Notes under the pieces: generated by a model
What the model was told of the DNA's origin: nothing
The model's input: the letters and a program-made list of their open reading frames with translations, nothing else
Databases searched by the model: none
Part shown: positions 46,350-57,461 of the stretch, in pieces
Position numbering within the stretch: position 1 is the first letter of the stretch
Layout of the letters: each line of letters starts with the position of its first letter
Position numbers and translations under genes: made by a program
Source: Plantago major
Lineage: Eukaryota > Streptophyta > Magnoliopsida > Lamiales > Plantaginaceae
Length of the DNA stretch: 64,000 bases
Direction of reading: 5' to 3'
Assembly (NCBI GenBank): GCA_026545765.1
Contig: CM048839.1
Span: 55,987,177-56,051,176, forward strand

Positions 46350-47180
46350 TGGGTCGAGTTCTATCCAACCCGAATTCAAACCCATTAAAAATAATGATGG
46401 TCGTGTCTGGCCTACATATACTCAAACCCGTTTCAAACCTCTATAACAAGATCGAAGCCACAACATTTTGTGGTTAAATTAGTAAAATTTAGGGGGGGGG
46501 GGGGTTGTAAAACAATAATCTTTATGTGGAGTAGGGAGCCACATACCACCCCGCGGGTTATTGAGAACCAAACCTGTTAATTACGTTATACGCTTTTCTA
46601 TTTTATTTTTGTTCGGGTCTGAGAGAGTTAATCTCAATTTAAGAATATGTATCTGTTACTAACTAAAGGGTCTGGTATGAGTAGATGACTCAATCTAAAA
46701 TATATGTTATCAACTCGTGGGTTCCGAGCAGGTTTGGATTGGGTTTGGGTAGGATCAATATGATATTCAGGACATGATTAAACATATACTTAAACTCGTT
46801 TTAAACCGCAACATTGTATGGTTAAATTAGTAGAGTATATATTTTTCCGTGGTGTGGGGAGGTACTGTGGGTCAGTGAAAAACCTGTAATATGTAATTAT
46901 ATTCGTAAAATAATAATTTTTTTGTGTGTGGGGGTGGGGGACCACATACCACCTGGAGGGTTGTTGGAAACCAACCCTGTTAATTGATGTATACACATTT
47001 GTATTTTATTTTATGTTCGGGTTTGAGGGATACTTTTTATGTTAAGAACATGTATCAGTTACTACTTAACAGTTACTACTTAACGAGTCTGGTGTGGGTA
47101 CGTAACCTGATATAAAAGTATATGTTATGCACCCATCAGGTCCTGAACGAATTCTGGTTGGGTTGGATCCTAACCTTCAA
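46350..47180. repeat. ~410-bp tandem duplication
   Basis: Two units (about 46350-46770 and 46771-47180) share in order: TGGTTAAATTAGTA, a G-run, CCACATACCACC, GAACCAAACCTGTTAATT / GAAACCAACCCTGTTAATT, TTCGGGT(C/T)TGAG, ATGTATC(T/A)GTTACTA, GTCTGGT(A/G)TG, and TATATGTTAT. A 13-G run lies at 46492-46504 in unit 1. No coding potential seen. A nearby 16-bp duplication (CAGTTACTACTTAACA) is inside unit 2. Confidence 0.7.
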
Positions 47181-47830
47181 AAGAATATCCTTCATCGTGA
47201 GTCATATTTTATATTTTCTATAGTTACCATAAAAAAGACTCGGTGATATTGTATTTCATAAAGAATGACTACCCACCGACACCACTGCCAACGTTGCTTA
47301 CAAGAAAGTATGACTTTCTTATTTTCTTGATTAATTTATTTTGACCCCTACATTATATTTATTATTATAAGTAAAATATACCATGGCATTGCCACGGTTT
47401 ATTACTACTATTAATTAGTTTGTAATGTGGTTGTGGTGCACATATAAAGTGTTTATGATTATGTGGTCGTTTAGAGTTACCTTTGCGCCTATCATTTGCT
47501 TAAAACCTGTTAAACTTAAAGCAGGTTTTCACAAAGTCATACAAAAATGTATTTGTTAGTTGAATTAACTCGATAATAATGGAAATGAACAATGAACAAT
47601 CGATCGAAGAATTGAAAACAATTGTACAAACAATTTACGTGGTTCTACTTGAAGATCAAACCTACATCCACAGAAAAACCTTCACAATCATATTAATCAA
47701 TCGTACAACGATTACAAAGAATCAATCCACGAAATCAGACAGCAAATCACCTGATTTCGTAATCTCCTATCGATAAATTAACCCCTAGAACTTAATTAAC
47801 AATTGATTACAAGCTCAAGAACGATTGAAA

Positions 47831-47890
47831 TGTGAAATTAATTCAGGAATAAGCTTTCTATGTGAAATTAATTTAGGAATAAGCTTTCTA
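47831..47890. repeat. 30-bp tandem duplication
   Basis: TGTGAAATTAATT(C/T)AGGAATAAGCTTTCTA is repeated head to tail with one difference. It lies in the U5-side part of the copia LTR relic. Confidence 0.9.
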
Positions 47891-47899
47891 TGATTATGT

Positions 47900-48420
47900 A
47901 TATGGTAACCGCTCAAGGAATTTGTGAATTAACGAAGATCAGAGAGGAATTGAGAAAAATGAGCTAATGCTTTGTTCCTTTAGAAGAAGCTGTTTATAAT
48001 AGCTTTTCCCTCCTAACTGCCAAATTAATCTTAGCTCTACAAATCTCCAAATTAGATCATAGCCATCAAATCGATTGAGCTATATTTCTCACAAATCTCC
48101 ACCTTAGATCAATCTTGTGAAACACTTCCCAACTCCTGAAGTTAGAGTTAAACCCTTTACATTCCTTAGGTTAAAATGCATCCCAAAATCACTTATACAC
48201 ACCGACAAGCATTTAGATTGAAGATTGAAGATTGAAGCTTATGAACCTTCATTAGATTAGCACAAACTTGAAACTTTCCAAGAGGTACTGCCTTGGTCAG
48301 ACTATCAGAAGCATTCTCAGAAGTGTGAATCTTTTCAACCTTACAGATCCATGATCAATGATATCTCTGATAAAGTAAAGCCTCACATCTATATGACGGA
48401 GCGAAGAGCGGCTCCAACTC
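47900..48420 (-). mobile_element. copia relic: RNase H C-terminus, purine tract and 3' LTR
   Basis: On the minus strand 48420-48240 encodes HIDVRLYFIRDIIDHGSV and, after a shift, IHTSENASDSLTKAVPLGKF, the conserved end of copia RNase H. A polypurine tract AAGGTGGAGATT (48104-48093) and LTR start TGTGAGAAATATAGC (48093) follow. A TTATAAACAGC box near 47994-48004 would be its promoter. The LTR end was not located (beyond 47830 leftwards). The rest of pol is absent to the right. Confidence 0.72.
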
Positions 48421-48429
48421 CGAGGTTTT

Positions 48430-49900
48430 CTCTTAGGAGCAGTAGTGTCAAGGAGAACAAGAAGCCTTCGTTGCCTATGGCTATGAGTATCGATATAAAA
48501 ATTCATATACAAAACTTGTATATATAAAAATGCATATTAACATCAGTGTAAATTTTAGCAAAAGAAATAGTGTATATCTGGAATACGCTTCACACACGCT
48601 CGCTAATTCTAGTATTCCAACATTAAAACAAATTTTCATATAAATTAAAGAAATTGCGGCGGAGTATATACAAAGTAAATTAGTGGATAGATTAGAAAAG
48701 TTTGAATGTGAACTGAAGTAGTGGACCGCACGATTGGGTTTGAATGTTGAAATGTGAGAAAGACCCTGGAAATGGACAAACCAAACAAAATTAGCAATTA
48801 GCCGTTGAAACTCCACATCAGAATCTGACCAACTACTCACTCTTGTACATGCCTAGTTAAGTTACCTGCAAGCAAAGCAAGACTACATCCAAACTACTTA
48901 CTTTTCCAAAACCAGGCTTCGTAGTTTTGGGTTTGAATGTTCAAGGTCAACACTCAACGTACTTTCTCCTACCAGCTTCCTACATTTATAGTCCCATTAT
49001 ATAAGCCCTGATTTTTTTCAAATATTATATGAATAATTAATATAAATAACTATATTTCATATATCTTTAAAAGTTTGTCTTTGAACGAAATAAATTCTAT
49101 CATATGGTAAGATTGTTTTATTACGACCTTAGCCCTGGGGTCGAAAAATTCTACGCATACCACAAGTTTGCATTGTATGAGTTAGACTGTATGTTAGGCT
49201 CACCAAAGTTAGATCTCATGAAAAATCGCTAATCGTGAATCGATTTGCATAGCTTATAGAAGGTTACTAATCAGATGTTTATAACCGCTAAACCGCGATT
49301 TTATGGTTTGTCGGTTTTGAATCGTCGGTTTATTAACAAAGTATAAATATATATGTTAATTTATTTATTACCAATACTTACTTGATAAATACTTGACCAA
49401 AATTGCAAAAAAAAAAAAAGGGTTTACACACTTACTAAAAAGTTTAAAGTTTAAAACACTAAAAGATTTCACTAAATGTGTACGTAAGGCCCTTTTTTAT
49501 TATTAAACATGTGTAAAACATTTATTATAAATATTATTTACTTGGTCCAAAGACTTGGTCTTTTTTTTACTTTTAACTCATGTTAATCCGGGTTCATGTT
49601 ACTACCGTTGAATGGTCGGATAACCGCCGTTAGGCCCACGGTTGACGGTTAGAAAAAAACATCAACCGTAACCGATCGATTCTTCAATCACGCCAACCGT
49701 GAATCAGATATTCGGTTCGGTTTTCGGATCAGTTTGGTCGGGTCTAGTATGAGTGGGAACTAGAGTTGGTGGAACACGATCAAGTGGAATGGCGAAATGA
49801 ATGGGTGTAAGTGGTGGAGTCTGACTTGACTGCCTGAAAGGTGTAGAAAAGCTTTCCAATGATTCATCCTTGATGGGTTGAGAGTGTGACTCAACAGGAG
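48430..49900. other. intergenic, weak transposon-like traces only
   Basis: No host gene recognised. Repeated CGGTT/AACCG words at 49290-49330 and 49600-49740 (for example TCGGTTCGGTTTTCGGATCA) resemble ends of non-autonomous hAT elements, but no terminal repeat or TSD could be fixed. Confidence 0.3.
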
Positions 49901-49924
49901 TGGATGGAGTCAATGTGGATCCCA

Positions 49925-50130
49925 TTGGATTGACGGATAGATTGATAGTAAATATAATAGAGAACCAATGAGTTTCCTATACTTTTGTTCTTCAATACTC
50001 TTGTCATATTCAATATATGTCATTTTAGTTCCTTTGTTCATAGGTATATTAGCATTCTTTTCAAAAGGCTTAATGTTGAACTTGTTGAGCATCACTCACA
50101 TACTTTGTTTGACCAAGGTGATGGCATAGG
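49925..50130 (-). pseudogene. copia RT C-terminal fragment
   Basis: Minus strand MLNKFNIKPFEKNANIPMNK followed by EEQKYRKLIGSLLYLLS matches the RT-RNase H connection of copia elements, also seen in Sirevirus copy B near 23480-23560. Flanking sequence is not recognisably pol, so this is an isolated fragment. An adjacent 73-aa Pro/Ser/Thr-rich frame (49704-49925) is not interpretable. Confidence 0.65.
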
Positions 50131-50879
50131 TGGTTATTGAGGCGGGCGGGGCACTGAGAGAGGCCCAGTTCCCAAATCATTAGGTGAAGTATGAGGCAAA
50201 ATGGAGGCGCTAAACACCGACACAGTGTTGTACCAGACTACGAATGATGGAATCAAATGGAGGTGTTAGAGCCAGGAAAATGTCGACTCTACAAATTTCA
50301 CATGATGAGATATAAAAACCCAGTTCATCACGAGTAAGCCATCCATCCACAAGCTGTGATCAATCTTCTGTTTTTCCAGGCAAGTGGGTTTAGGATCATT
50401 AACGTTGTATAGGGTGCAAGTAATCCTAGAATAATAAATTCATTGTTGAATTTGGATCGTCTTTCACTTTGTATTTTATCCAATCAGAGTTCTTCAATTC
50501 TGCATGTTGATGACATTATCATGCATGTTAAAGATATCTGTTATTGAACTACGATACCGGGCTGCTTTTAACGTTTGCTAGCAATGAAGAATTGATGCTG
50601 TAATAGATATTGTTTTTATGCTTCGATCTATTAATAACGACTTGGACAGGTAATACCTTTGTAAGGACACTTCTTGGTTAACATCGGTACTTGATATACG
50701 TGAGTTTATATCTGCATATATGATTGATGAATTTGCAGCTCTGCCTTGTTCTATCTGTTTAAATGTTAATTTTTTTTGATAATATGTTACTAGTTTAGAT
50801 GGTGCATTAATATTTTTGCTGATCATTTCAATAAAGATTTGTGAATTTCATGAATATTATATAATGGTTAGCTAGCCTT
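50131..50879. other. intergenic, nothing recognised
   Basis: Short frames only. No repeat boundary could be defined. Confidence 0.35.
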
Positions 50880-51060
50880 TGTGCTAGGCTAACTTGGTAT
50901 ATTCACTAGGCTTTATATCAGATTAATTAGAAGAGTGACTAGGCTTTGTGCCTGACAAGCTCAGATAAATGGCTAGGCTTTGGTTAGACCAAAACTATAA
51001 ATATGTTAGGCTGATGCCAGGCATAGTGTCGAGCATGGTGGCAAGGCTTAGTGTTATGCC
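50880..51060. repeat. degenerate CTAGGCTT-rich repeat
   Basis: The word CTAGGCTTTGTG/CTAGGCTAAC or close variants recurs about seven times in 180 bp at irregular spacing. Non-coding, origin unknown. Confidence 0.5.
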
Positions 51061-51615
51061 AAATACTAAAGTAACAAGAAGATTCTACTTTTAAGAAGAA
51101 CAATGTCTCAGCTACGTTACACTGCAGTACTAGTTGCATCAAAAGTTAATGAGAAGGTCACATGAACTGCAAGTAACGTTTAGACAAGTAGGTTCACGCA
51201 TGAATAGCTACTTATCTATGTCTGACCCACGTTAACTCAAATATTTTCAGGTTTGAGATCGGAGTTGAAGATGGAGCTCACGAAAATTATTTGAGCAAGA
51301 TGATTCGTTAAGAATTGTAAAGATTTATTTTTTATTTCCAGCTGAATTACTTTGTTTTACGAATTAAATTTTATGAAGGCTCTGTTCTCTTCAACTGAAA
51401 ACTCATTCAGCCTCATTCGGCCCATTCAGCATTCGATTAGTTATATTTTATACTACAATTCAGCCAGCTTCACTAATTAAGTTCGGTCATTTCAGCCTAC
51501 CAAATGAAGTTAATGTTTTCAAGAATTACAAAAAAATTTAACATGATTAACGCCCTATGGCACTTTAATGTGTTTTATATTTTAGTTTAAATTCAGGATC
51601 GTAACAATATCAATA

Positions 51616-51675
51616 TATAGTGGCATTAATTAAATTAAATTAAGTTATAGTGGCATTACTTAAATTAAATTAAGT
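51616..51675. repeat. 30-bp tandem duplication
   Basis: TATAGTGGCATTA(A/C)TTAAATTAAATTAAGT occurs twice in tandem with one difference. Confidence 0.9.
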
Positions 51676-51679
51676 TCCG

Positions 51680-52571
51680 AGTTTCTTATCTTTGATCCGA
51701 AAATAGCCACGTTGTACGTAGATAGCAGCCCATGTGGTTAATGTATCCAATCTTCGCTTTAGAATTATCAAACGGTAAACACACCCTTCAAGGTGAATAC
51801 TAGTATAATCTGCATGATAAGATATTGAATGCTATTTTTTCCTTCAATCATTTCAAATATGAACATCACTGATTTAATTAGACTCATTAATAATTTTCAA
51901 TAAAAGGCCCAATTTTCTTGAATTATAAAATTGATGCATATACATATTTTTTCTTTCAATGACAATACCCCGCATTATACTTACTTTATAATTTTATACT
52001 TCCTCTATCCGTTATTAAATATTTAGTTTCATATTTTAACTCTCATTAATATGTATAGTGTACGAAAAATCGGATCGAAATGTAAATCGGAATTGTGGTA
52101 AATTCGTGTTTTGACCAGTTTAACCATGGGTTGTCCCATTTTACTATTATTTACATGGATAGATTAATAATTCTTTGTTTATCATAGATCACTTAAAAAA
52201 TTTTGAATATAATTTTTTTTTTTAATTTCTTAGTGATATACGCTACAAAAATTATAAAAATAGATTGCTATATCTCATTAACACCATAAATTGGTATATA
52301 GTTACTATGCAGTCAATATATGGCTTACATTTATGATGCTGAACATAAATTAAATAAATTTAAATTAAATTTAAGATCAAGTAAACTATCATATCTTAAT
52401 ATATTGTATTTCCTGGAGTTGTATTTTCTGAAGGCTAAAATTATCTAGAGGTTATTAAATTAAAATATTCATATTTTGTCCCTTATCAAGATTGAAAAAC
52501 AAATATTTAAATAAGAAGTAGCTCTAGAGATTTGCCTCTAAATAATTTATGTATATGCACTAATATCACAA
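51680..52571. other. intergenic, nothing firm
   Basis: AT-rich. A possible isolated Stowaway-type terminus (TACTTCCTCTATCCGTTATT) is at 52001-52020, without a matching right end. Confidence 0.3.
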
Positions 52572-52706
52572 GAAATCATTGATAATGATGTTATTAGTCA
52601 AAACAGCTATGTTCTCAACATTGGTGTTGTTTCATATCACAACAAGACATTTTCATTAACAACATGACGCTTGATTAATAACATCATTATTTTATCGATA
52701 ACATGC
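52572..52706. mobile_element. hairpin MITE, copy 1
   Basis: Homologous over about 135 bp to 53687-53819, sharing CTATGTTCTCAACATTGGT and CACAACAAGAC. Its arms (GATGTTATTAGTCAAAACAG and the complementary right arm) pair less well than those of copy 2. Flanks CTCTAAATAATTTATG and GATAAATTATCTAGAA suggest the same longer element. Confidence 0.65.
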
Positions 52707-52928
52707 CAATCGTAGATAAATTATCTAGAAAACGTATTTTATGAGACTTTGTGTTTAAATAATGAAACAGTGGTTGAATCGGTCAAATCGATTTATGGTT
52801 CGATAACAAAACAAGTTGTTTTACTAATTCACACGGGTGTTTTTTACAAAAATAGCATTTCAGACTGCTGAACTGAACTGGTTGGTTTGAATTTACTTAC
52901 AATGATAAAATACTCAATTTCAAAAAAT

Positions 52929-53270
52929 TATAACCCCAGGTACCACTCATTTTTTTGTATTACTTTTTATGTTTTACCCTTTTAACAATCAGATCACTCA
53001 TCAATCGAAACTCATTTACTCCGGTACCGCTCTACGATTATATGTTGGCCCACCTGTCCCAGTACATATGTTTTTTCCCGAACAGTTTGTACTCACTTGT
53101 GCATGCACCCAGGCACGTCCAAGGTCACCCATCCCAAGATTGCTATCAGTGCACCACGCTTTTAACTTTGGAATTCTTTTGGATGGATTTTCGGAAAAAA
53201 AAAATGTGCACATTATAGGTACGAATAATGTTCTCAATCCATTTAGCTCTTTGAAACTTTGGGTGTTACA
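52929..53270 (-). mobile_element. Cassandra-type LTR, minus strand
   Basis: On the minus strand it starts TGTAACACCCAAAGTTTC (53270), matching the start of the copy at 39100, and ends near GGTACCTGGGGTTATA. 53160-53100 gives 5S-like AGTTAAAAGCGTGG and TTGGGATGGGTGACC. TTTAAGATGGGTGAA immediately upstream looks like a polypurine tract, and a second TGTTACATT-containing block lies at 53320-53340. A fragment of the internal domain may therefore be present rather than a pure solo LTR. Confidence 0.7.
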
Positions 53271-53626
53271 TTCACCCATCTTAAATTGTGTGACGTACTC
53301 GTCGCACCTTGTTCCGACCAACCGTCAATGTAACACCCATCAAGGACGTCGCACAATTTATACTCGTACCGGTTTAAATAGTGACACAACCGGTTGAACC
53401 CATTGAACAAGTATTTTATATTATGTTCACTTCAAAGCCCGATCTGGTTCTTTTATACACCAAGTGTGACAGGCTTGCATACAAAGTAGAGACGGCCTTG
53501 TGCAGCTATAAAACCCAAACGGATAATTGTCACTTTCGTACTCAATTCCAAAACAAAACATTATCACATGATAAAAAACATTCATGGGAAACAATTAAAA
53601 ACAGAAAATTGACGCTCCAAATTAGA

Positions 53627-53852
53627 GTAAGTCTCTTGAGAGACAGTCTCTACATAATTTATCTAGAGACGAATGTATATTGTTAAGAAAATCATCGATG
53701 TTATTAATCAAAACATCTATGTTCTCAACATTGGTATTTTTTTATATTACAACAAGACTAATTTCGTTAACAACATAGATGTTTTGATTAAGAATACGAT
53801 GATTTCATTGATAACATGCGTCTCTATATAAATGACCTCTCACAGATTTCGC
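53627..53852. mobile_element. hairpin MITE, copy 2, upstream of the ERF gene
   Basis: The core 53687-53819 has near-perfect ~34-bp inverted arms around AATCAAAACATCTATGTT. The pairing extends outward through TAGAGACGAATG / CATGCGTCTCTATA and TTGAGAGACAGTCTC / GACCTCTC, giving a ~226-bp foldback. It ends about 170 bp before the ERF TATA box. AGAGAC...GTCTCT termini also occur at 34651, suggesting a dispersed family. Confidence 0.7.
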
Positions 53853-54019
53853 TTAATTTAAACTGAAATTAAAAAGAAAAAGTTTATTTACTTACTATTT
53901 TGCCCCCCAAATTGAATTCTAGTGTTCCCACCATAGTTGCAACTTGCAATTTCAAGTCCAAGGCATGATGCTTCTTGTTATCTCCCTGGAACCATCCATC
54001 TCAAACAAATCTCTATCCC

Positions 54020-54028
54020 TTTATAAAA
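54020..54028 (+). promoter_or_regulatory. TATA box of the ERF gene
   Basis: TTTATAAAA lies 125 bases before the ATG in a C/T-rich context (CCATCTTCTTCTCTCC follows), typical of a plant core promoter. Transcription would start near 54050, leaving a 5' UTR of about 100 bases. A Kozak-like AAGAAATGGC surrounds the start codon. Confidence 0.65.
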
Positions 54029-54152
54029 CCATCTTCTTCTCTCCATCATTTCCACTCAAATCAATCCAACAAATCTTCACTCTTTCTGGTGTGTATATCA
54101 TCTCAAACACTTTGTACTCACAATCAAAAGGTTAATTATAAACAAAAAAGAA

Positions 54153-54959
54153 ATGGCAATGTCTTCTTGTTCATCAGATGGTTGTACTTCAACTCTCGAA
54201 ATGATACGCCAACACCTCCTCGACGACTCCGCTTTCATCGAAAACTACTGCCCTCCACCTCGTTCCTCATCGTTTTCTCAACAATCCAATTCTATTTCAA
54301 GAACTTCAAGTAACTCCAGCACCATCAGCTTCTCTTCTTCATATAATGATCCTGGTTTCGTTGCATCCAACACCATCGAGTACTTCAATTTTGGGACCAA
54401 ACCTGTCGTTTCCACGCAAACGAAAAGGCCTTCTCTGAACGTAGCGATTCCGGAGTCTAGAAGGAAAGTTGTTGTTACACAAGAAAACAACAATGTTGGC
54501 GATGTTAGGCATTACAGAGGCGTCAGGCGAAGGCCTTGGGGGAAGTTTGCAGCCGAGATTCGTGACCCTAACAAGAAGGGGACCCGAGTTTGGCTCGGAA
54601 CATTTGAAACGGATTTAGAGGCGGCAAAAGCCTACGACAGAGCTGCGTTTAAGCTCAGGGGGAGCAAGGCGATACTCAATTTTCCACTTGATATTGAGAA
54701 TTTTAATCCGTCTTCAGAGAATCTGGTGGATTGCAGGAAACGAGGACGTGACGAATGCGAACAAGTTGAGAGGAAGCAAGTAAAGATAGAAGAACGTGAA
54801 GATGAAGAAGAAATTCATCAACAGGTTGAGATTAAAACCGAAATTGATGAAGCAACAACAATTCCATCAACACCATTGGACTGGAAGTCGATTTGGGAAT
54901 TTGGGGAAGACAATAGTATCTTTGAGGTTCCTCTGTTATCTCCATGTTTAGGTTATTGA
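54153..54959 (+). CDS. AP2/ERF transcription factor, ERF group IX-like
   Basis: An intronless 268-aa frame with one AP2/ERF DNA-binding domain at residues 120-178 ([48 protein letters not shown]). Ala14 and Asp19 of the domain mark the ERF rather than DREB type, which binds GCC-box promoters in the nucleus. The N-terminus has [11 protein letters not shown], and the middle is Ser/Thr-rich. A basic CRKRGRDE stretch lies at 194-201 (nuclear localisation-like), then an acidic Glu-rich stretch and a C-terminal [11 protein letters not shown]...VPLLSP motif. From family knowledge this order fits group IXb (ERF104/105/ERF5-like) factors of ethylene/jasmonate and defence responses. ATG 54153 gives the full family N-terminus. 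All domains look intact, and this is the only clearly functional host gene here. The specific orthologue is not assigned. Confidence 0.95.
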   Translation: MAMSSCSSDGCTSTLEMIRQHLLDDSAFIENYCPPPRSSSFSQQSNSISRTSSNSSTISFSSSYNDPGFVASNTIEYFNFGTKPVVSTQTKRPSLNVAIPESRRKVVVTQENNNVGDVRHYRGVRRRPWGKFAAEIRDPNKKGTRVWLGTFETDLEAAKAYDRAAFKLRGSKAILNFPLDIENFNPSSENLVDCRKRGRDECEQVERKQVKIEEREDEEEIHQQVEIKTEIDEATTIPSTPLDWKSIWEFGEDNSIFEVPLLSPCLGY

Positions 54960-55209
54960 ACAGTGCACCTGACGAGGAATGTCTGGGGTGGGTTTCGAAT
55001 TTTTTAATCTTTGGGGGTGGAAATGGAAATATTTGTTGATTTGGATCATTATTCATTTGTTTATTCGTTTCGTTCTTTGTTTTTTAATGAGAAGGTAGAG
55101 CACGTTTTGTGGACACATTCATTTGTACAAATTTCTATCTTTAGGAATGGACTGGCGGCAAAAAATTATTGTAACATAAATGGGAAAATGACATGCTAAA
55201 CCTAATAAC
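54960..55209 (+). other. 3' flank of the ERF gene
   Basis: Contains the presumed 3' UTR (T-rich, TTTGTTTATTCGTTTCG) with no other ORF. No unambiguous AATAAA was seen. The adjacent copia LTR begins at about 55210. Confidence 0.45.
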
Positions 55210-55601
55210 TGTAAGCAACTCAAAAGCTTAGTGAATATTTGGAATATAGTTAAATGAAAAAATACAAACTTTTGCGAGAGACCTTTCAGAGTGTAAGCAG
55301 AAGTAAAAACGAAGATAGTGTATGTTTCCATTGTTGTGAAGTTCGTATGATTTTCAAGCTTTTTTTGTACAGAGAAGAGCTATTGTAGCTCGATATTTAT
55401 AGCTACACAATCTACCTTTTTCTATATTTAATTTTGCTAAATTAGCCTGAGCTATACAATGGTGCGGATGAGACGTGTCATCCTTATCTGTTAATTTTCA
55501 AACTCTAAGGTGGATTGCTTCCAGAATGATCTCTGTACGGAGGATGAACCCTAGAAGGTAATTTGGGTTTTCTTCATATTCTTTGCGTCTGGTGTATTAC
55601 A
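55210..55601 (-). repeat. 3' LTR of the 3'-end copia element
   Basis: On the minus strand TGTAATACACC (55601) to TTGCTTACA (55210), 392 bp. A GGTGGG purine tract lies just upstream and a GCTATAAATATCGAGC promoter box at about 55390-55405. The boundaries are inferred from TG/CA and the purine tract because no second LTR is in the window. Confidence 0.55.
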
Positions 55602-55858
55602 CCCACCATCATGTCCTCGCCACATCTGCTTTTCGCTTTTGTGCTTGTGTGTTTCACATTTAATCAAGGCCGACGCTTTAGCAATCTATTGCAACGCTCT
55701 GTCAATCTGTTGAGATCCTTCAATTGTTTCTTCTAATTTCTTTACTTCCTCAACTTTCTTCATAACTTCTTCTTTCAATAACAAATTTGTTTTCTTCTCT
55801 AGACTTTCCCCTTCAGATGTGAGTATATGCTAATTACTCCCATCTTGTTCAACATCAA

Positions 55859-57046
55859 TCATAACTTCGGTGAAGCTAAAGCTTTTGTGAAGATATCTGC
55901 CTTCTGCTCACTAGTATGTATATACTTTGCTTGTATGATTCCAGCCAATACCTTTCCTTGAATAAAGTGTTGATCTATTTCAATGTGTTTCGTTCGTTCA
56001 TGAAATACAGGATTCCGAGTCAAATGCAAAGCTGATTGATTGTCACAATACAAGATAGCAGGCTGTGATATTTTCAAGCCAAAATCTTGTAGTAAAAATC
56101 ATATCCACATGATTTCACACGCAGTATGCGTCATTGCTCTGTATTCCGACTCTGTAGATGATCTGCTTACAACATTTTGGTTTTTAGATTTCCAGCTTAT
56201 CAATGATTCACCTAAGAAAATACAATAAACAGTATTTGATTTTTGAGTGTCCAAACAACCAGCATAATCTGCATCGGAAAAAGCTATGATATCATGACTC
56301 TTGTCAATGCCAAGTAAAATACCTTGACCTGGATCATTTTTAAGATACTTAACAACTCTTAAAGCTGCTTCCAAATGAATTTTAGAAGGATTTTCCATGA
56401 ATTTGCTCAACACATTAACTGCATAGCTAATATCAGGTCTTGTGAAGAGTAGATATATAGATTTTCCCACTATTTTTCTATATATGGTTGGATTTTCCAA
56501 TAAATCTCCATCTCCTTGGTTTAAACCATGATTTTGTTCTATAGGCACCACATATGGTTTACATCCCATCAATCCATTTTCTTCAATAATTTCTAGTGCA
56601 TATTTTCGTTGACATAAATAAATTCCTTTATGAGAACATGAGATTTCGATCCTAAGAAAATATTTTGATATACCTAAATCTCTAGTTTTAAATTTCTTAT
56701 GTAGGAAAGACTTAGCTTTATTGATCTCATTAAGATCAACTCCACCTATTAAAATGTCATCAACGTAAACCAACAAAGATATATAACCAGCTGGTGTTTC
56801 TTTAGTAAACAAAGAATAATCATGCTTAGATTGAATAAAGCCATAATATGTAAGTGACTTTGTAAGTTTACAATTCCATTGTCTCGAAGCTTGTTTTAAA
56901 CCATATATCGACTTATGTAGCTTGCAAACTAATGGTGTATGGTCCCCCGGAATTACAAGTCCAGGAGGTAATTTCATATATAAGTCTTCATCAAGATCAC
57001 CATTTAAAAACGCATTATTCACATCAAGTTGGATATAAGATGCCAT
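55859..57046 (-). pseudogene. copia RT core and RNase H
   Basis: 57046-56099 (315 aa) starts [20 protein letters not shown] and has LHKSIYGLKQASRQWNCKL and YVDD at residues 94-97. LGISKYFLRIEI, GLMGCKPYVVPIEQN, GKSIYLLFTRPDISYAVNVL, CLDTQKSNTVYCIFLG and SRSSTESEYRAM follow. After a stop/shift at about 56090, 56077-55859 continues RNase [32 protein letters not shown] and [12 protein letters not shown]. All catalytic motifs are visible and one break separates them. Confidence 0.9.
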
Positions 57047-57429
57047 TTAAATTTAGCAGCTAAGGCAAAGAAAGTTCGAACTGTTGTTAATTTAGCCACA
57101 TGACTAAAAGTTTCCTCATAATCATAACCATAACGTTGTGTAAAACCTTGAGCAACCAAACGTGCTTTGTGTTTATCAAGTGTGCTGCCATCAGCCTTAA
57201 GCTTGGTTTTGAAAACAAATTTGCATCCAATGGCCTTGTGACCAGGAGGAAGGGGTGTTATAGACCAAGTTTTGTTATTCTCCATGGCTTGTAACTCAAC
57301 CTTAATAGCTTCTTGCCAATGCGGATAACCAATAGCCTCAGAATAAGAACGATCATCTAAAAGTGATAATTGAAGAGTGAAATGATATTGAGAATCACCA
57401 AGTCTATTATAAGTAATATATTGATGCAA
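57019..57429 (-). pseudogene. copia RT N-terminal part
   Basis: HWQEAIKVELQAMENNKTW, CKFVFKTKLKADGSTLDKHK, ARLVAQGFTQRYGYDYEETF and [15 protein letters not shown] are collinear with the copia RT lead-in. It overlaps the following segment by 28 bases in another frame, so a single small indel near 57040 separates them. Confidence 0.88.
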
Positions 57430-57461
57430 GGGATATTTTAGTGGTTGTTGTAGGCAGTCGC

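Noticed and set aside
48481..48840. 119-aa minus-strand frame
   Set aside because: Hydrophobic, low-information translation of AT-rich DNA next to a copia relic. No start context, domain or homologue recognised.
49290..49740. A complete hAT element
   Set aside because: CGGTT-rich blocks at both ends are suggestive, but no matched terminal repeats or 8-bp TSD could be identified.
52955..53397. 87-aa and 142-aa plus-strand and 101-aa minus-strand frames
   Set aside because: They overlap one another and the 5S-like core of a Cassandra LTR.
53975..54313. 112-aa frame overlapping the ERF start
   Set aside because: It begins before the predicted transcription start and runs in another frame into the ERF coding region. 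Not a credible gene.
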